This document shows positions 18,144 to 28,000 of a DNA stretch of 64,000 nucleotides, one piece after another (the stretch's first letter is position 1; each line of letters opens with the position of its first letter). A program made the position numbers and the translations under genes. Origin of the DNA: Undibacterium umbellatum (GTDB taxonomy: Bacteria; Pseudomonadota; Gammaproteobacteria; Burkholderiales; Burkholderiaceae_D). The DNA lies in contig NZ_JACOFX010000024.1 of the NCBI RefSeq assembly GCF_014284125.1, positions 16,341-80,340 on the forward strand, in the 5' to 3' direction. Below the pieces are notes generated by a model. That model saw nothing but the letters and a program-made list of their open reading frames with translations. It did no database searches and had not been told where the DNA came from.

Positions 18144-18644
18144 ATGAAGAGGAAAATAGGATCAGGCCTGGCTACGTTGCTCAGTCGCGAGGAGTTCAGC
18201 ATCCAGGTGCTACGCCGTAGCAAAGGAGTTTGTGTTTTTTGTTCCGCCCAGGCCCAAGACCCGCATCACGTTCTGGAGCGAAAGTTGTTTGAGGATGGTG
18301 GCTATTACCTTGACAACGGAGCCGGCGTCTGTAACGCGCACCACTGGAAATGCGAGACAACAGAAATTTCGGTGGAGCAGGTGCGAGTCGCTGCAGGAAT
18401 CGTATTGCCCGTTCTGCCCCCAGGTTTTTCGGGCGACATACGTTTTGACAAATGGGGTAATCGCGTATGGCCGTCTGGTTACAGGTCCTGGGGACCGCTT
18501 CAACAGGATGCAGGTGCGCGAAGAGCATTGGAAAAAGGTGGATTTCTTAAATTGATGTTGCCCCCTGAATATTCAGAGGACGATGAAAGATATGAATTTA
18601 ACGGGGAAATCTTCGGACGTTACTATGGAGAGAATGATGAATAA
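18144..18644 (+). CDS. HNH-like zinc protein in RNA-repair operon
   Basis: 166 residues from the ATG at 18144, which has AGGAG eight bases upstream; a TTG at 18138 is possible but too close to that site. Residues 30-71 show C30-x2-C33, then H41-H42, N58, C63-x2-H66-H67 and C70. This looks like a His-Me-finger (HNH) fold with a structural zinc between two Cys-rich knuckles. The rest has no motif I recognise. It starts two bases after the ligase stop and its own stop overlaps the next gene, so the three are translationally linked. It may be a nuclease that makes the breaks, or a catalytically dead RNA- or zinc-binding partner. I do not know a named system with this exact middle gene. Confidence 0.7.
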   Translation: MKRKIGSGLATLLSREEFSIQVLRRSKGVCVFCSAQAQDPHHVLERKLFEDGGYYLDNGAGVCNAHHWKCETTEISVEQVRVAAGIVLPVLPPGFSGDIRFDKWGNRVWPSGYRSWGPLQQDAGARRALEKGGFLKLMLPPEYSEDDERYEFNGEIFGRYYGENDE

Positions 18645-19791
18645 ATGGACTGACATACAAGCGCTTTGCCCTATTAATGGAAAGACTCCGGACTATCAGG
18701 CATGCCTTGATGCGTTTCCTGCGTTGGAATATGCTAAATTGACTCCGCAAGATGCCCGGTATCATGGAGAAGGTGACGTATTCACACATACGGTGATGGT
18801 AGTTGAGGAACTCCTGTCATTACCGCAATATCAGATGCTCGGCCGTGAAAATCAGATCACCGTCTTCCTGGCAGCTCTACTACACGATATTGCTAAATAC
18901 AGTACGACCGTCATTGACCCTGACTCTGGGCGTATTAGTCAACCAGGCCATTCTCGGAGAGGTGCCGTAGACGCCAGAATTTCATTATGGGATCTGGGGG
19001 CGCCGTTTGAAATACGAGAAGCTATTTGTAGATTAATTGCCGTACATCAGGTGCCGTTTTTTGCCCTTGAGGGTTCGCGATCGGGGAAAACGCCAGAATT
19101 TCTTGTGCGTAAACTGTCTTGGGAGCTCGACGTGCGCCTACTCGCACTACTGGCGGAAGCAGACATGCGTGGAAGGATATGCCCGGATAAGCAAGGTGTG
19201 ATTGATAATATCGAGCTATTTAGAGAGATTGCTCGCGACGAAAACTGCTTCGATCGTCCCTACTCGTTTGTAGATGCACACACTAGGCTTAGTTATTTTC
19301 GGGGGGCGGATGTTCATCCACACTACCCTCTTTTTCAGGAGCCAGGTTCTAAAGTTACTGTCATGTGTGGACTTCCTGCTTCAGGAAAAAACACATGGGT
19401 TGAACTCAATCGAAAGAACTTGCCCGTTGTTTCATTTGACGATAGTCGGGAAGAACTTGGACTAAGGCATGGCAAGGCTGAGGGAGTGGTAGCGCACCAT
19501 GCAATAGATCGGGCAAAAGTATTGCTTCGAGATCATGCCCCTTTTGTTTGGAATGCGACACATTTATCACAACAGATGCGTGACAAAACGCTTAACTTGC
19601 TTTATGCATACGGTGCGGAAGTGAACCTAGTCTACCTTGAGCAATCCCGTACCGAATTGTTGAAGCGAAATAGCAAACGGGACTCTACTTTGACCAACAA
19701 GAGACTTGAAGCTATGGTTCTGAGGTGGGAGATCCCAACGCCAATTGAAGCTCACAATGTTATCTACGAAACTAGATCCTTCCAAAATTAG
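18637..19791 (+). CDS. HD-phosphoesterase / 5'-OH polynucleotide kinase (HD-Pnk-like)
   Basis: About 384 residues from the ATG at 18637; in-frame ATGs at 18634 and 18625 are alternatives, GGAGAG (18627-18632) favours 18634 or 18637, and all overlap the HNH stop. The N-terminal HD domain shows H51 in F-T-H-T-V, then H83-D84 in L-L-H-D-I-A-K, and H105. The C-terminal domain has a P-loop G-L-P-A-S-G-K-N-T (245-253) and an F-D-D-S-R motif (267-271) that fits the general base and 5'-end binding region of polynucleotide kinases. Characterised HD-Pnk enzymes remove 2',3'-cyclic or 3' phosphates with the HD domain and phosphorylate 5'-OH ends with the kinase, which is exactly the end-healing needed by the ligase two genes upstream. 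Confidence 0.85.
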   Translation: MNKWTDIQALCPINGKTPDYQACLDAFPALEYAKLTPQDARYHGEGDVFTHTVMVVEELLSLPQYQMLGRENQITVFLAALLHDIAKYSTTVIDPDSGRISQPGHSRRGAVDARISLWDLGAPFEIREAICRLIAVHQVPFFALEGSRSGKTPEFLVRKLSWELDVRLLALLAEADMRGRICPDKQGVIDNIELFREIARDENCFDRPYSFVDAHTRLSYFRGADVHPHYPLFQEPGSKVTVMCGLPASGKNTWVELNRKNLPVVSFDDSREELGLRHGKAEGVVAHHAIDRAKVLLRDHAPFVWNATHLSQQMRDKTLNLLYAYGAEVNLVYLEQSRTELLKRNSKRDSTLTNKRLEAMVLRWEIPTPIEAHNVIYETRSFQN

Positions 19792-19792
19792 G

Positions 19793-20029
19793 ATGGCAGG
19801 TTGTTTGCTACAGCTAAACGATCACAGGTCAAGAATGCAAACCGCGCTTCTACAGCTCATGCCTTACATCAAGCACACGTTGCCTGACATCCTCATGCAA
19901 CGCATCTACCAGCTTGGCCCAGGCTACGAATTACAGTCAGATAGTATTGCCATTGATTCTGACCGTCGCCGGGTCTGTGTAACATTCGGGCTAGAGGGAT
20001 CTCCAACTAAACAGCAGTGTTGTGGGTAA
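19793..20029 (+). CDS. Small hypothetical protein
   Basis: 78 residues, with an ATG one base after the kinase stop codon and no strong Shine-Dalgarno, so translation would depend on coupling. The sequence is helical-looking, ending in a Cys-Cys pair. I recognise no family. It may be a last small member of the repair operon or a chance frame. Confidence 0.35.
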   Translation: MAGCLLQLNDHRSRMQTALLQLMPYIKHTLPDILMQRIYQLGPGYELQSDSIAIDSDRRRVCVTFGLEGSPTKQQCCG

Positions 20030-20287
20030 AAAACAGGGAGTGGTTCGCCCTCGTTTTAACATTTGTGACGAACATTGCTAGTTGCGAATTGAACATTGAT
20101 AAATGCGACTGCCAGTGTAGATTGGTCAGGCCTTTCGGGAAAGCTGGCAACGGCGTGTGGAAGGTATCAGACCGCATGGGCAACGTCTCAGCCGGAATCG
20201 CCAGTGGTAATTCGAATGAATCTAGCACCAACGCTATACTTGCAACTTTCATGGTTGCACTTTTCTTTGAACTGGAACACGCTACCA

Positions 20288-20524
20288 CTACGTTTTTTTC
20301 ACTCGCCCAGATCCTTTTCTGCCAGGGTTTGGAACTGATCGCGTATAGATGCTTAAAAAGCCAGCGGATACCTGTTTAATGGTGGGTTGTCCATCGCCGC
20401 CACAACGCCCACAGTTACGTTCATAATCCGCCCCATACTCTCCTCCATCTACAGTTTTAATGCCACTACCCGCACAATCAGGGCATACGACAGTTTCACC
20501 GAACAAATTTGAAAATAATCCCAT
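20288..20524 (-). CDS. Small zinc-knuckle protein (DnaJ-type CxxCxGxG)
   Basis: 78 residues, ATG at 20524 with GGAAAG upstream. After a short N-terminus (M-G-L-F-S-N-L-F-G) come C-P-D-C-A-G-S-G and C-G-R-C-G-G-D-G about 20 residues apart. This is the pair of C-x-x-C-x-G-x-G knuckles that bind one zinc in DnaJ/HSP40 Cys-rich domains and related small proteins. No J domain is present, so this is a free-standing zinc ribbon, perhaps a nucleic-acid or protein-binding accessory. It is encoded opposite to the RNA-repair operon. No partner is evident. Confidence 0.65.
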   Translation of the reverse strand: MGLFSNLFGETVVCPDCAGSGIKTVDGGEYGADYERNCGRCGGDGQPTIKQVSAGFLSIYTRSVPNPGRKGSGRVKKT

Positions 20525-20712
20525 GATTTTCTTTCCAGTTCAGGCCAATATATTTGTCTAAAACAGATAAACATCCCTTCATTGCGTACCATCCATGCCC
20601 TTTTGATTCGGTTTTACTTCGCAAAGTGCGTCACATTGCAGAAATGTTGCGCTGGCTTAGATTTAAGGCCGGCGCAACAAGGGAGGCGCCATAGACAATC
20701 TGTAAGTGGATG

Positions 20713-23325
20713 TCAGCGTCCTAGAACAGATTCAAATTGTTTGCCTAGTCCTGGAATCGTTGATCCCGATCTTAGCGCTCCAGGATAGATAGCCAAATTA
20801 TCAGGATTCGCAAGTGCATAACAACCGTCGGGACTTCCAGAGGCGTTAAAGGCGAACAAGTTAAATCCAGATGCCAGCGGAAAATTATTAACGAACGATT
20901 CCATTTCTGAAGATGTTGTCCTTTGTCCATACGTAAAATTATTGGGTGAACCCGCACAATAGGCAGCATATTCCGAAAGTTCGAATCGTCCGTTTTGTAA
21001 CGAATCCTGCAATCTTCTCTCGGGAAGTACTGCCTTAATTCTTTCATAATCTGATTTGCAGTACATTTCATTGCGCCACGATTTCCAAGGGGAATAGCAA
21101 TCGTAACCAAGCACTGCTTTATTTGGTTCAAGTACTTCGCGAAGCAAATAGGACAGTTGGTCTGATACGGTCCCACCTGCCGTAATAGGATTAAAGGCCG
21201 AAATTTTCTGTTGAGGTGTAAACCATGGCAGCTTTATACCAACGGGGACCTTTTGAGCTGCAGCCTTTGAGGCTATCTCTATGGCACGCCGTGTAGTGTA
21301 GGCGATAGCTTCGGCCCTACAGATTTCCTTATTGGATTGCCCACCACATCGAACGTTTGTCCAAGGACTTTGGTTGGGGCCAGCCTCAAGGTCATCCTTT
21401 TTCTGATAGTCAAATTCATTCAGAATATAGATAACGGCCAGGCGGTCTGCTATTTTTTCCTGGACCAAGCGTTCAATGACAGGTTTATGGAAGTTTTCAA
21501 AGATTTCGTCGTAGGTACAGACCTCGCCAGCGATGCTACGCGATTTACAGGGCATGTATGGAACAAAATCCGTGTGGTTCATCCATTGCCTGGCTGTCCA
21601 GTCTCTAATCAGCCATTGATCTTTTGGATCAGTCAAATGGTTGGAAGTGACGTCTATCTGGTCGGGCAGTTTATGGCTGCTGATCATCAGGTGGGTAACT
21701 ATACCCTCCGAATAAAGTATGTTGACTGCTTGCGTCAATTTTTTCCAGAAGAGTTCAGATTTATCTTTGGCATAGGAATTGAGACTCACCTCCAGTTGGA
21801 CCGAAAACTGCGCGATCTTTCCATCCCTTGCCTTAAACGTAGGAGCATTTGCATCGGAAAACATTCCTGCTTTTAGCGCTCTAATTGAGGTTCGGATTTG
21901 TTCCTCACTCTTGTTGTACAACCACATGTGTACCCCAACGTGCCTTGTTGTAGTTGACATGCGCACGCGTGAGTTGTCGATAATGGGTGCAAATAAGGCT
22001 TGTGTGGACTTATTGCCTTGTAATGACAGCGTGCAGGTATCTGAACTGCCAGAGCAGTCACCAGACCATTGCAAGAAAATGCTTCCTGGACTCGCAGCGG
22101 CCTTCAGTGTAATTGAGGTGCCTTTGGGCTGCGTACTACTGCAAGAGCTACCGCAGTTAATCCCAGTTCCGCTAACGGTGCCATTGCCCGTTTTGGTCAC
22201 GCTTACTGAGTAATTGATGATTTTCTGGGTGAAGTTCGCAACAATTGATTTTGAGTCTGTCATTACAACAGTGCACGATGGCTTATCGCTACAGCCGGTA
22301 ATTCCGGTCCAACCGGCAAACACAGAATCAGATGTTGGTTCAGCCAACAAAGTGACAGCCGTCCCTGACTTGATCGAAGTGCTGCAGACTGCACCGCAGT
22401 TGATACCACTTCCATTGACAGAACCGTTGCCGCTTTTGCTGACCGTCAGCTGGTAGACAGGCACTATCGCAGTGAAAGTTGCTGTAACTGCTTTTGCAGC
22501 TGACAGGGTTACGCTGCAGGCCTGGGTGCCAGAGCATCCAGCACTTCCACTCCAGCCAGCGAAAGCAAACCCAGCGTTAGGAGTCGCCGTTAAGACAACG
22601 ACCGTGCCTGACTTAAAGCTGCCGCTGCATTTGGTACCGCAGCTGATGCCTGAGCCAGTTACAACGCCACTACCGGTCGTGGATACGGTAAGTGGATATT
22701 CCACGACCTGTTGCTGCACAAACTTCGCAGTGATTGCTTTGCTACCGTTTAATGAGAAATTGCAGGCCACACTTGTTGCGCAATCTGGAATTCCGCTCCA
22801 ACCCGAGAATGTGTATCCTGTTCCAGCTACCGCATTGAGTACGATATTAGAGCCTGAATTAGCCGATGTGGTGCAGGTTGAGCCACAATTGATACCAGAA
22901 CCCGTTATTGTTCCGGTTCCTACCTTTGTGACGGTGACCGAATAGGTTGGTGTCGGAGGGGCTGGTGTCTGAAAATACAACAGATTGGTATAGGCCGAGC
23001 AGCCGCTGGCATTGCATGCAGCCACATTCCAACGATATTGCCGTCCGGTTTGGAGATTTGCAGTGTAACTTGGAGACGTTGATGTCGTGCTCACCACCAA
23101 CTGATTCGATGTGATATCGCGGACACCGACGTTGTAATAGGTGGTCGTTGGAATACTGTTCCACTTCAGGGTGACCGAATTTGATGAGAGAGACGGACCA
23201 GGCCCGCTCTGGGATCCAGGAGCGGGACCAGTAGGTGTTTTTGGGGCCGCGATTACCACCGACGGCAAAGCAATTACCCCTAAAAAAACAATATACCTGC
23301 ACATGTTCTGTATCAAGTTACGCAT
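20713..23325 (-). CDS. Secreted multidomain protein: Fn3, four InlB-like repeats, glycosidase-like C-terminus
   Basis: 870 residues; AAGGAG lies eight bases before the ATG. Residues 1-27 form a Sec signal peptide ending near V-I-A-A. Residues about 35-120 look like a fibronectin type III domain. Four repeats of about 78 residues follow (about 130-440), each with T-V-x-K-x-G-x-G, G-I-x-C-G-x-x-C and F-x-G-W-x-G, the pattern of the bacterial InlB-B-type repeat, each with paired Cys. The last 420 residues resemble a TIM-barrel glycoside hydrolase: V-I-Y-I-L-N-E-F and later F-E-L-S-E-Y, where the two glutamates would suit acid/base and nucleophile. That catalytic reading is inference. Probably a cell-surface or extracellular carbohydrate-active or adhesive protein. 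Standalone gene, with 250 bases of empty sequence upstream. Confidence 0.7.
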   Translation of the reverse strand: MRNLIQNMCRYIVFLGVIALPSVVIAAPKTPTGPAPGSQSGPGPSLSSNSVTLKWNSIPTTTYYNVGVRDITSNQLVVSTTSTSPSYTANLQTGRQYRWNVAACNASGCSAYTNLLYFQTPAPPTPTYSVTVTKVGTGTITGSGINCGSTCTTSANSGSNIVLNAVAGTGYTFSGWSGIPDCATSVACNFSLNGSKAITAKFVQQQVVEYPLTVSTTGSGVVTGSGISCGTKCSGSFKSGTVVVLTATPNAGFAFAGWSGSAGCSGTQACSVTLSAAKAVTATFTAIVPVYQLTVSKSGNGSVNGSGINCGAVCSTSIKSGTAVTLLAEPTSDSVFAGWTGITGCSDKPSCTVVMTDSKSIVANFTQKIINYSVSVTKTGNGTVSGTGINCGSSCSSTQPKGTSITLKAAASPGSIFLQWSGDCSGSSDTCTLSLQGNKSTQALFAPIIDNSRVRMSTTTRHVGVHMWLYNKSEEQIRTSIRALKAGMFSDANAPTFKARDGKIAQFSVQLEVSLNSYAKDKSELFWKKLTQAVNILYSEGIVTHLMISSHKLPDQIDVTSNHLTDPKDQWLIRDWTARQWMNHTDFVPYMPCKSRSIAGEVCTYDEIFENFHKPVIERLVQEKIADRLAVIYILNEFDYQKKDDLEAGPNQSPWTNVRCGGQSNKEICRAEAIAYTTRRAIEIASKAAAQKVPVGIKLPWFTPQQKISAFNPITAGGTVSDQLSYLLREVLEPNKAVLGYDCYSPWKSWRNEMYCKSDYERIKAVLPERRLQDSLQNGRFELSEYAAYCAGSPNNFTYGQRTTSSEMESFVNNFPLASGFNLFAFNASGSPDGCYALANPDNLAIYPGALRSGSTIPGLGKQFESVLGR

Positions 23326-23576
23326 ATTCGCTTCTCCTTTTGCAGTAAGTGGGCAAGTCGCGTTGCCGCAGAAATAGATGGGACTGGGCAGTATTACCGA
23401 TCGACAGCGCGCTGGCGCCGAGCTCGAATTTCATGGATTGGTCGTGCCGTACAGCGTGCGATCAGCGATCAGGAACCAGCGCCTCAAATATAAAGCACCG
23501 GAGCAGTGACTTTTGTATCACTTGTATCACTTATGTCAGATTGATCTGGAGATGAGCTATCCGCTTTATCGCAGCG

Positions 23577-25010
23577 CTACGGGAGGTGCGGGCCATACCC
23601 TTCGGAGATGAGTACCTCGCGTAGTCCTTCTGTGTTATCTAGGAGCACATTTAATGCTTTGGCTGCCGCAGCTAGCTTTGCAGGACTAAGATGATCACGC
23701 GCGAATCTGAGGTAATTAAGCCTGGCGATACCGACCTGACGCGCATCGGCACATTCGTCGAGTCGCTTAATGCAGTCCAGGTAAAAATCTTCTTCTGATG
23801 GCAAGGCATAGCCTATGAAGGCGTTCTTAGCCCCTTTCCTCGGCTTTTTAAGCACTTCTTGGTTGTCGAGCCAAAACTCACCAAGAAAAATTAATTCCCA
23901 TGCGCTATCCTTGCCTACGTCCAGCTTGTTGGTATAGCTCATCACCAGTATATGCCAGGCATACACTTGTTCCACGTCCGCCAAATCCAGCGCTATGACG
24001 CTTTGCAGGTGCAAGGTTAGATTGGCTGCAATCGCTTGCAGCAGATCGAAGTCCTTGAGAGCAAGTGCGAAATACATAGCAGTTTCCAGGTGAAGCAAGG
24101 CACTTTGGTGCAGGCCCTCAATTTGTGTTCGATCTGTAGCTGCGTTCTTGCTAGCTTCTATTAGCGCGCGCCGTGCCAGAAGTCCCCTTAAATTGTGCCA
24201 ATGAGGAGCTGTCCGTATGTCAACCGCGAACAATGGCGCCGGTTCTGGGCCAAACTGAGCCAATCTCCGAAACACGTCGGCTGGCGACTCATCGTAATCG
24301 ATACGGTCTAGCAGGAATTTGGCAGAGGACAAAAGGCCTCCATCGCGAAGACCTATGTCCGCGCCGGCGATTGCCTGTTTTACCTTGGTGCGCGCATCGT
24401 CGAACTCCCCTATGCGTTTGTGGAATAGCGCTTCGCGCACCAAGAGCATAGTACGAGTATCGATGCTGAGTGGGTATTTGTAGGCTTCCTGCAGGAGTTC
24501 GATTGCGTCAATGAACCCACCATGCATAGCTTTTTCATCAGCGTCCCGGCAAATAACCAGTAATTGCCGAAGCATGTCAGTGTCACTGACTGTCAAGAGC
24601 AGTGGCCACGACCATTTCACTTTCTCGGTACCAGGTGAAGCCCTGTCATGGCTACCGGTAGATCCTTCAATAGAAAACTTTGCCTTGCGTAATATCTTCA
24701 GTCGCCATGGTCCTGCGGTGGGGCGCAATGATTCCAGACGAATGGGGCAATCTGGGGTTTTCTTGAACACATCGTTTAAGGTTTCTACGAGTCTGCTCAG
24801 TAGAGCTCGTGACAATGGTTTTGTCCACCCCCTTTTGAGAAGCTCGTATTTGAATGTTGCCGCATCCAACTCCTGGTTGGCCATCGCCTGTGTGGCGAGG
24901 AGAGCCAACATGGTCGCGGCCCATGCCCTGCGGAATTTGTGCACTTGCCCGCCGCCAAACGCCACGCTATTTTCGGCTGGATCAATATGAATAGGGATGG
25001 GTTTGATCAT
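23577..25010 (-). CDS. Helical partner protein of the NACHT-like NTPase
   Basis: 477 residues. Its ATG overlaps the stop of the NTPase gene by four bases (ATGA), so the two are made together. The N-terminal 30 residues are followed by a short hydrophobic run ending A-T-Q-A-M-A, which could be a weak signal or anchor if translation starts later. The remainder is rich in helices, with a TPR-like feel around 190-330; no catalytic motif or named domain recognised. Position suggests a regulator, sensor or adaptor of the large NTPase. It is the last gene of the pair; the next gene downstream is the unrelated secreted protein. Confidence 0.6.
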   Translation of the reverse strand: MIKPIPIHIDPAENSVAFGGGQVHKFRRAWAATMLALLATQAMANQELDAATFKYELLKRGWTKPLSRALLSRLVETLNDVFKKTPDCPIRLESLRPTAGPWRLKILRKAKFSIEGSTGSHDRASPGTEKVKWSWPLLLTVSDTDMLRQLLVICRDADEKAMHGGFIDAIELLQEAYKYPLSIDTRTMLLVREALFHKRIGEFDDARTKVKQAIAGADIGLRDGGLLSSAKFLLDRIDYDESPADVFRRLAQFGPEPAPLFAVDIRTAPHWHNLRGLLARRALIEASKNAATDRTQIEGLHQSALLHLETAMYFALALKDFDLLQAIAANLTLHLQSVIALDLADVEQVYAWHILVMSYTNKLDVGKDSAWELIFLGEFWLDNQEVLKKPRKGAKNAFIGYALPSEEDFYLDCIKRLDECADARQVGIARLNYLRFARDHLSPAKLAAAAKALNVLLDNTEGLREVLISEGYGPHLP

Positions 25011-28000
25011 TTAGAAGCTGTTGCTTTGGTTGTGATCTTCGGGACCGGTTCGACACAGCTGGAAACATCGATAGCGTAGATTTCCGGTTGTGGTCCATCC
25101 GGAGCTGCTTCCCTGATGGCCAAAGCCATTGATTGGAGATGCGTAACAACTGCGGTGAAATCAATGAATGTCCCGTCTGGCAATTCCCATCCCTGTTTAC
25201 GTTCTACTTGGTGCACAAGTAAAAGAATGCCGTAGCGGCCATTTTGTGCTCTCAAATATTGACCACATAGCTGAACTTTAAGTGCTTCCTCAAGTTTCTT
25301 CAGCGTCCAGCTCTCAGCGACTTTGATCTCGATAGACAGACAACCATCATCTACCTTTGTCCGCAAGCGTATGTCTGGTTCTTTTTCACCAGCAACATGT
25401 GCCTCCCGTTCAACCGAATAGGCTTTCCCCTGTGCTTGCCTGAACTGGGCAGCTAACCAGTTCTGTACCATTGGTTCGTTGGGAAGTATTTGCAACGTCT
25501 TGCCTTGCTGAAAGTCGCCGTGAAGCAGTTCGTGCTGCAGATCTGCAAGGCGACCAAGCGCAACATCGAGTAATTCTGGGCCAGTCTTTGGAGCGACCTC
25601 GAATTTTTGTTCTAATTGCAGTGCGTGGTTAGGTGTCCAGGCACTGGTTTCCGCATCTTGGGCAGCACGACTGCGTGCTAAGGCATCCAGGCGGGATGAC
25701 TTGATAGGAAAATCAGGTATTTCAGCCAGGCGCATGATTGCAGCATATGCTTCAACGCCAGGTGTATCCACAAGGCTGTTGAACAGGATTCCCCTTGCCT
25801 CTTCAGCTTCATCACGTGCATCCGGCGAGTAAACTCCCTTATTGGCGCGGTCATGGTCATCCTCAATTCGAACGGTACCAAATGCCAGGCGCACAAGACG
25901 TTCTTTCGTGATCACATCTAGTGCTGCAGTAGGACGGGTAAATCGTGGCCACCGCGTCCGAAAAATCTGGGGCAAGACTTGTATCGCAAGTTGAGTTTTA
26001 TCGGCGTCATTCAGGCCATCTAGCCGGGCAACCAGGGCATCGGTTGCTTTTTGAGCGTCGATAGCATACACCGCGCGGAGGTATTGAGCGCTGACTTTTG
26101 GATCGGCTGCCTTTTGAAATCTGTCGATGGCAAGCGCGACCAGGTCCGGCTTTTGTCCAGCAGCTAAACCAAGCACCAGTATCGGCAGTATCGGCCGAAG
26201 CGCTAGGTGGTTCAGAGTGCTCCTGGATTTCAACTCATTCAATAATGTCGGTGAAACCAGTTGCGAAAGGACCTCTGGCCCTCTGTAGATATATTCCAGT
26301 ATTTGGTAATGGACGGTCGGCACCGGGCTATCGAGTTCGCCAATTATCTCCTTTGATAGTACTGGTTCAACCTCTAGGGGAAAAGCTGTTGCCAAAGCGG
26401 AAATCCACTCTGGGAGGCTACCAATATGAAGAGTTGAAAACTGGGCGGCGCGTATCGCCTCTTCACGCTTCAATGTGCTGGGCCAATCTGGATGCGTTGT
26501 GCTCTCTATGAATATACCCGAAATACACATTGTCTCGAGCTCGGAGACAAAATTCTTCTCGTCGGGCTGGCGAGCACTGCGTAGTGTTGGTATCCAATTC
26601 CTCCAGGTAGAGGAAAGGGCAAGAGCAAATTCCTCTGCCGCTTTTTCTCCAATAATGCCGATGATGGCATCCAAACTCTCTACCGTACCGGCGCCGCGGC
26701 CTGAAGTAGCTCTGTTTAGCAAATCCCAAAGATAGTAGATGCGGGAATCAACAGTTTTATCTATTATTGGTGCAAGCTGCTTTAGCTGCTCCGGGCTATT
26801 ACGTATGCTGATGACAAATTCAATCCAGTGCTGCTCTTCGGCTAACTGTTTTTCTTTATGGGTATGCAGGTATTCTGCTTGCTCCTGTTCAAACCTGATG
26901 TCTTCGGCATTTTTTTGATGCGGAGTCGTCGATTCAACAAAGGCCGCGTGTAATTCGCCATCAGTAACAGCGATAGCTTCGATGCTGGCCAGGATTGCTT
27001 CGTCATTCTTTCCAGCAGTGGCCTGGACATACAGTGAGGTATTGATCGCCAATATGCGATCTGCGGTGGGACCATCTCCTGCGGCGTCCTTAAGCAGCCA
27101 TTCTATGTCAGTCAATTGGAATTCTGGGCACCAACCTTGGTGCATGATTTGATATAGATAGTGCAGTGGTCGTACCGGGGCAGGATTGCGGTTTTTTATC
27201 TGGGTAACAATCTCCCAAAAGACTGCCCTCCTCCGTTCCTTTGTGCTCTGCAGCTGTGCGACTGCGTCCTTGCTTTTCTCTATGCGGTGACGTGATCGGT
27301 CAAAACGATAATCCCCAACCCGGATAATTGCATTCATGGCGGCAGCAGGCGCTTGATCTGGCGAGGACAAAGCGAGCAACCGGGCGGCTGCTGTTGACAG
27401 CATTGGAGCATATTGTGCATCTCTGGATGCATCGTCATCGAAAGGGTACTCGTTTGGTTCATTCCCCAACTGACCTAACAGGCCATTGATTAGCCTGGTT
27501 TGGTCCTGAGCGTTTAACAATCTGGCAGCCAGGTCTGCACCGTTCCAGCTTAAATTGAAACCACTGCTTTGTTTACCTTCAAGTTTAATTTCAGCAAGAA
27601 TGGCAACAAAGTCATCGATACCAAGTGGATCTGGAAACAGTCTATCGATTGCGTCCCATACCAGCGTAGCTGGTAAGGACTGGACATTCATTTTGACATA
27701 CGCCGCATAGTCCTTTTTCTGGTCTGGAGCAGCGGTCTCCAATAAAGCCCAACCAGCCATTATTGCCGTATATTCATCATTATATTTTCCAAATGACGCA
27801 TCGAACGCAATGTCTGCGCAGTCCGTTAACTTACCAAGCGCTATCAGTCGAAGGATAAAGGGGCGGATTTCAGCATTGGATTTATCTGCTTCCCAGATGG
27901 TGCGTACCTTTTGCGCAATATCTGGCCGTGCGAATCTTTTAAGGCTGTCGAAGTCAAGGTGTGGAATTTCCTGGTTAAGTCGGATTCGCTCAATGACAGC

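Noticed and set aside
20007..20379. Overlapping ORFs on both strands (20017-20379 plus, 20007-20288 minus)
   Set aside because: They are antisense to each other, lack ribosome sites and recognisable motifs, and one runs into the zinc-knuckle gene.
24511..24990. 159-codon plus-strand ORF opposite the 477-aa partner gene
   Set aside because: Antisense shadow of a well-supported gene with overlapping start on the minus strand.
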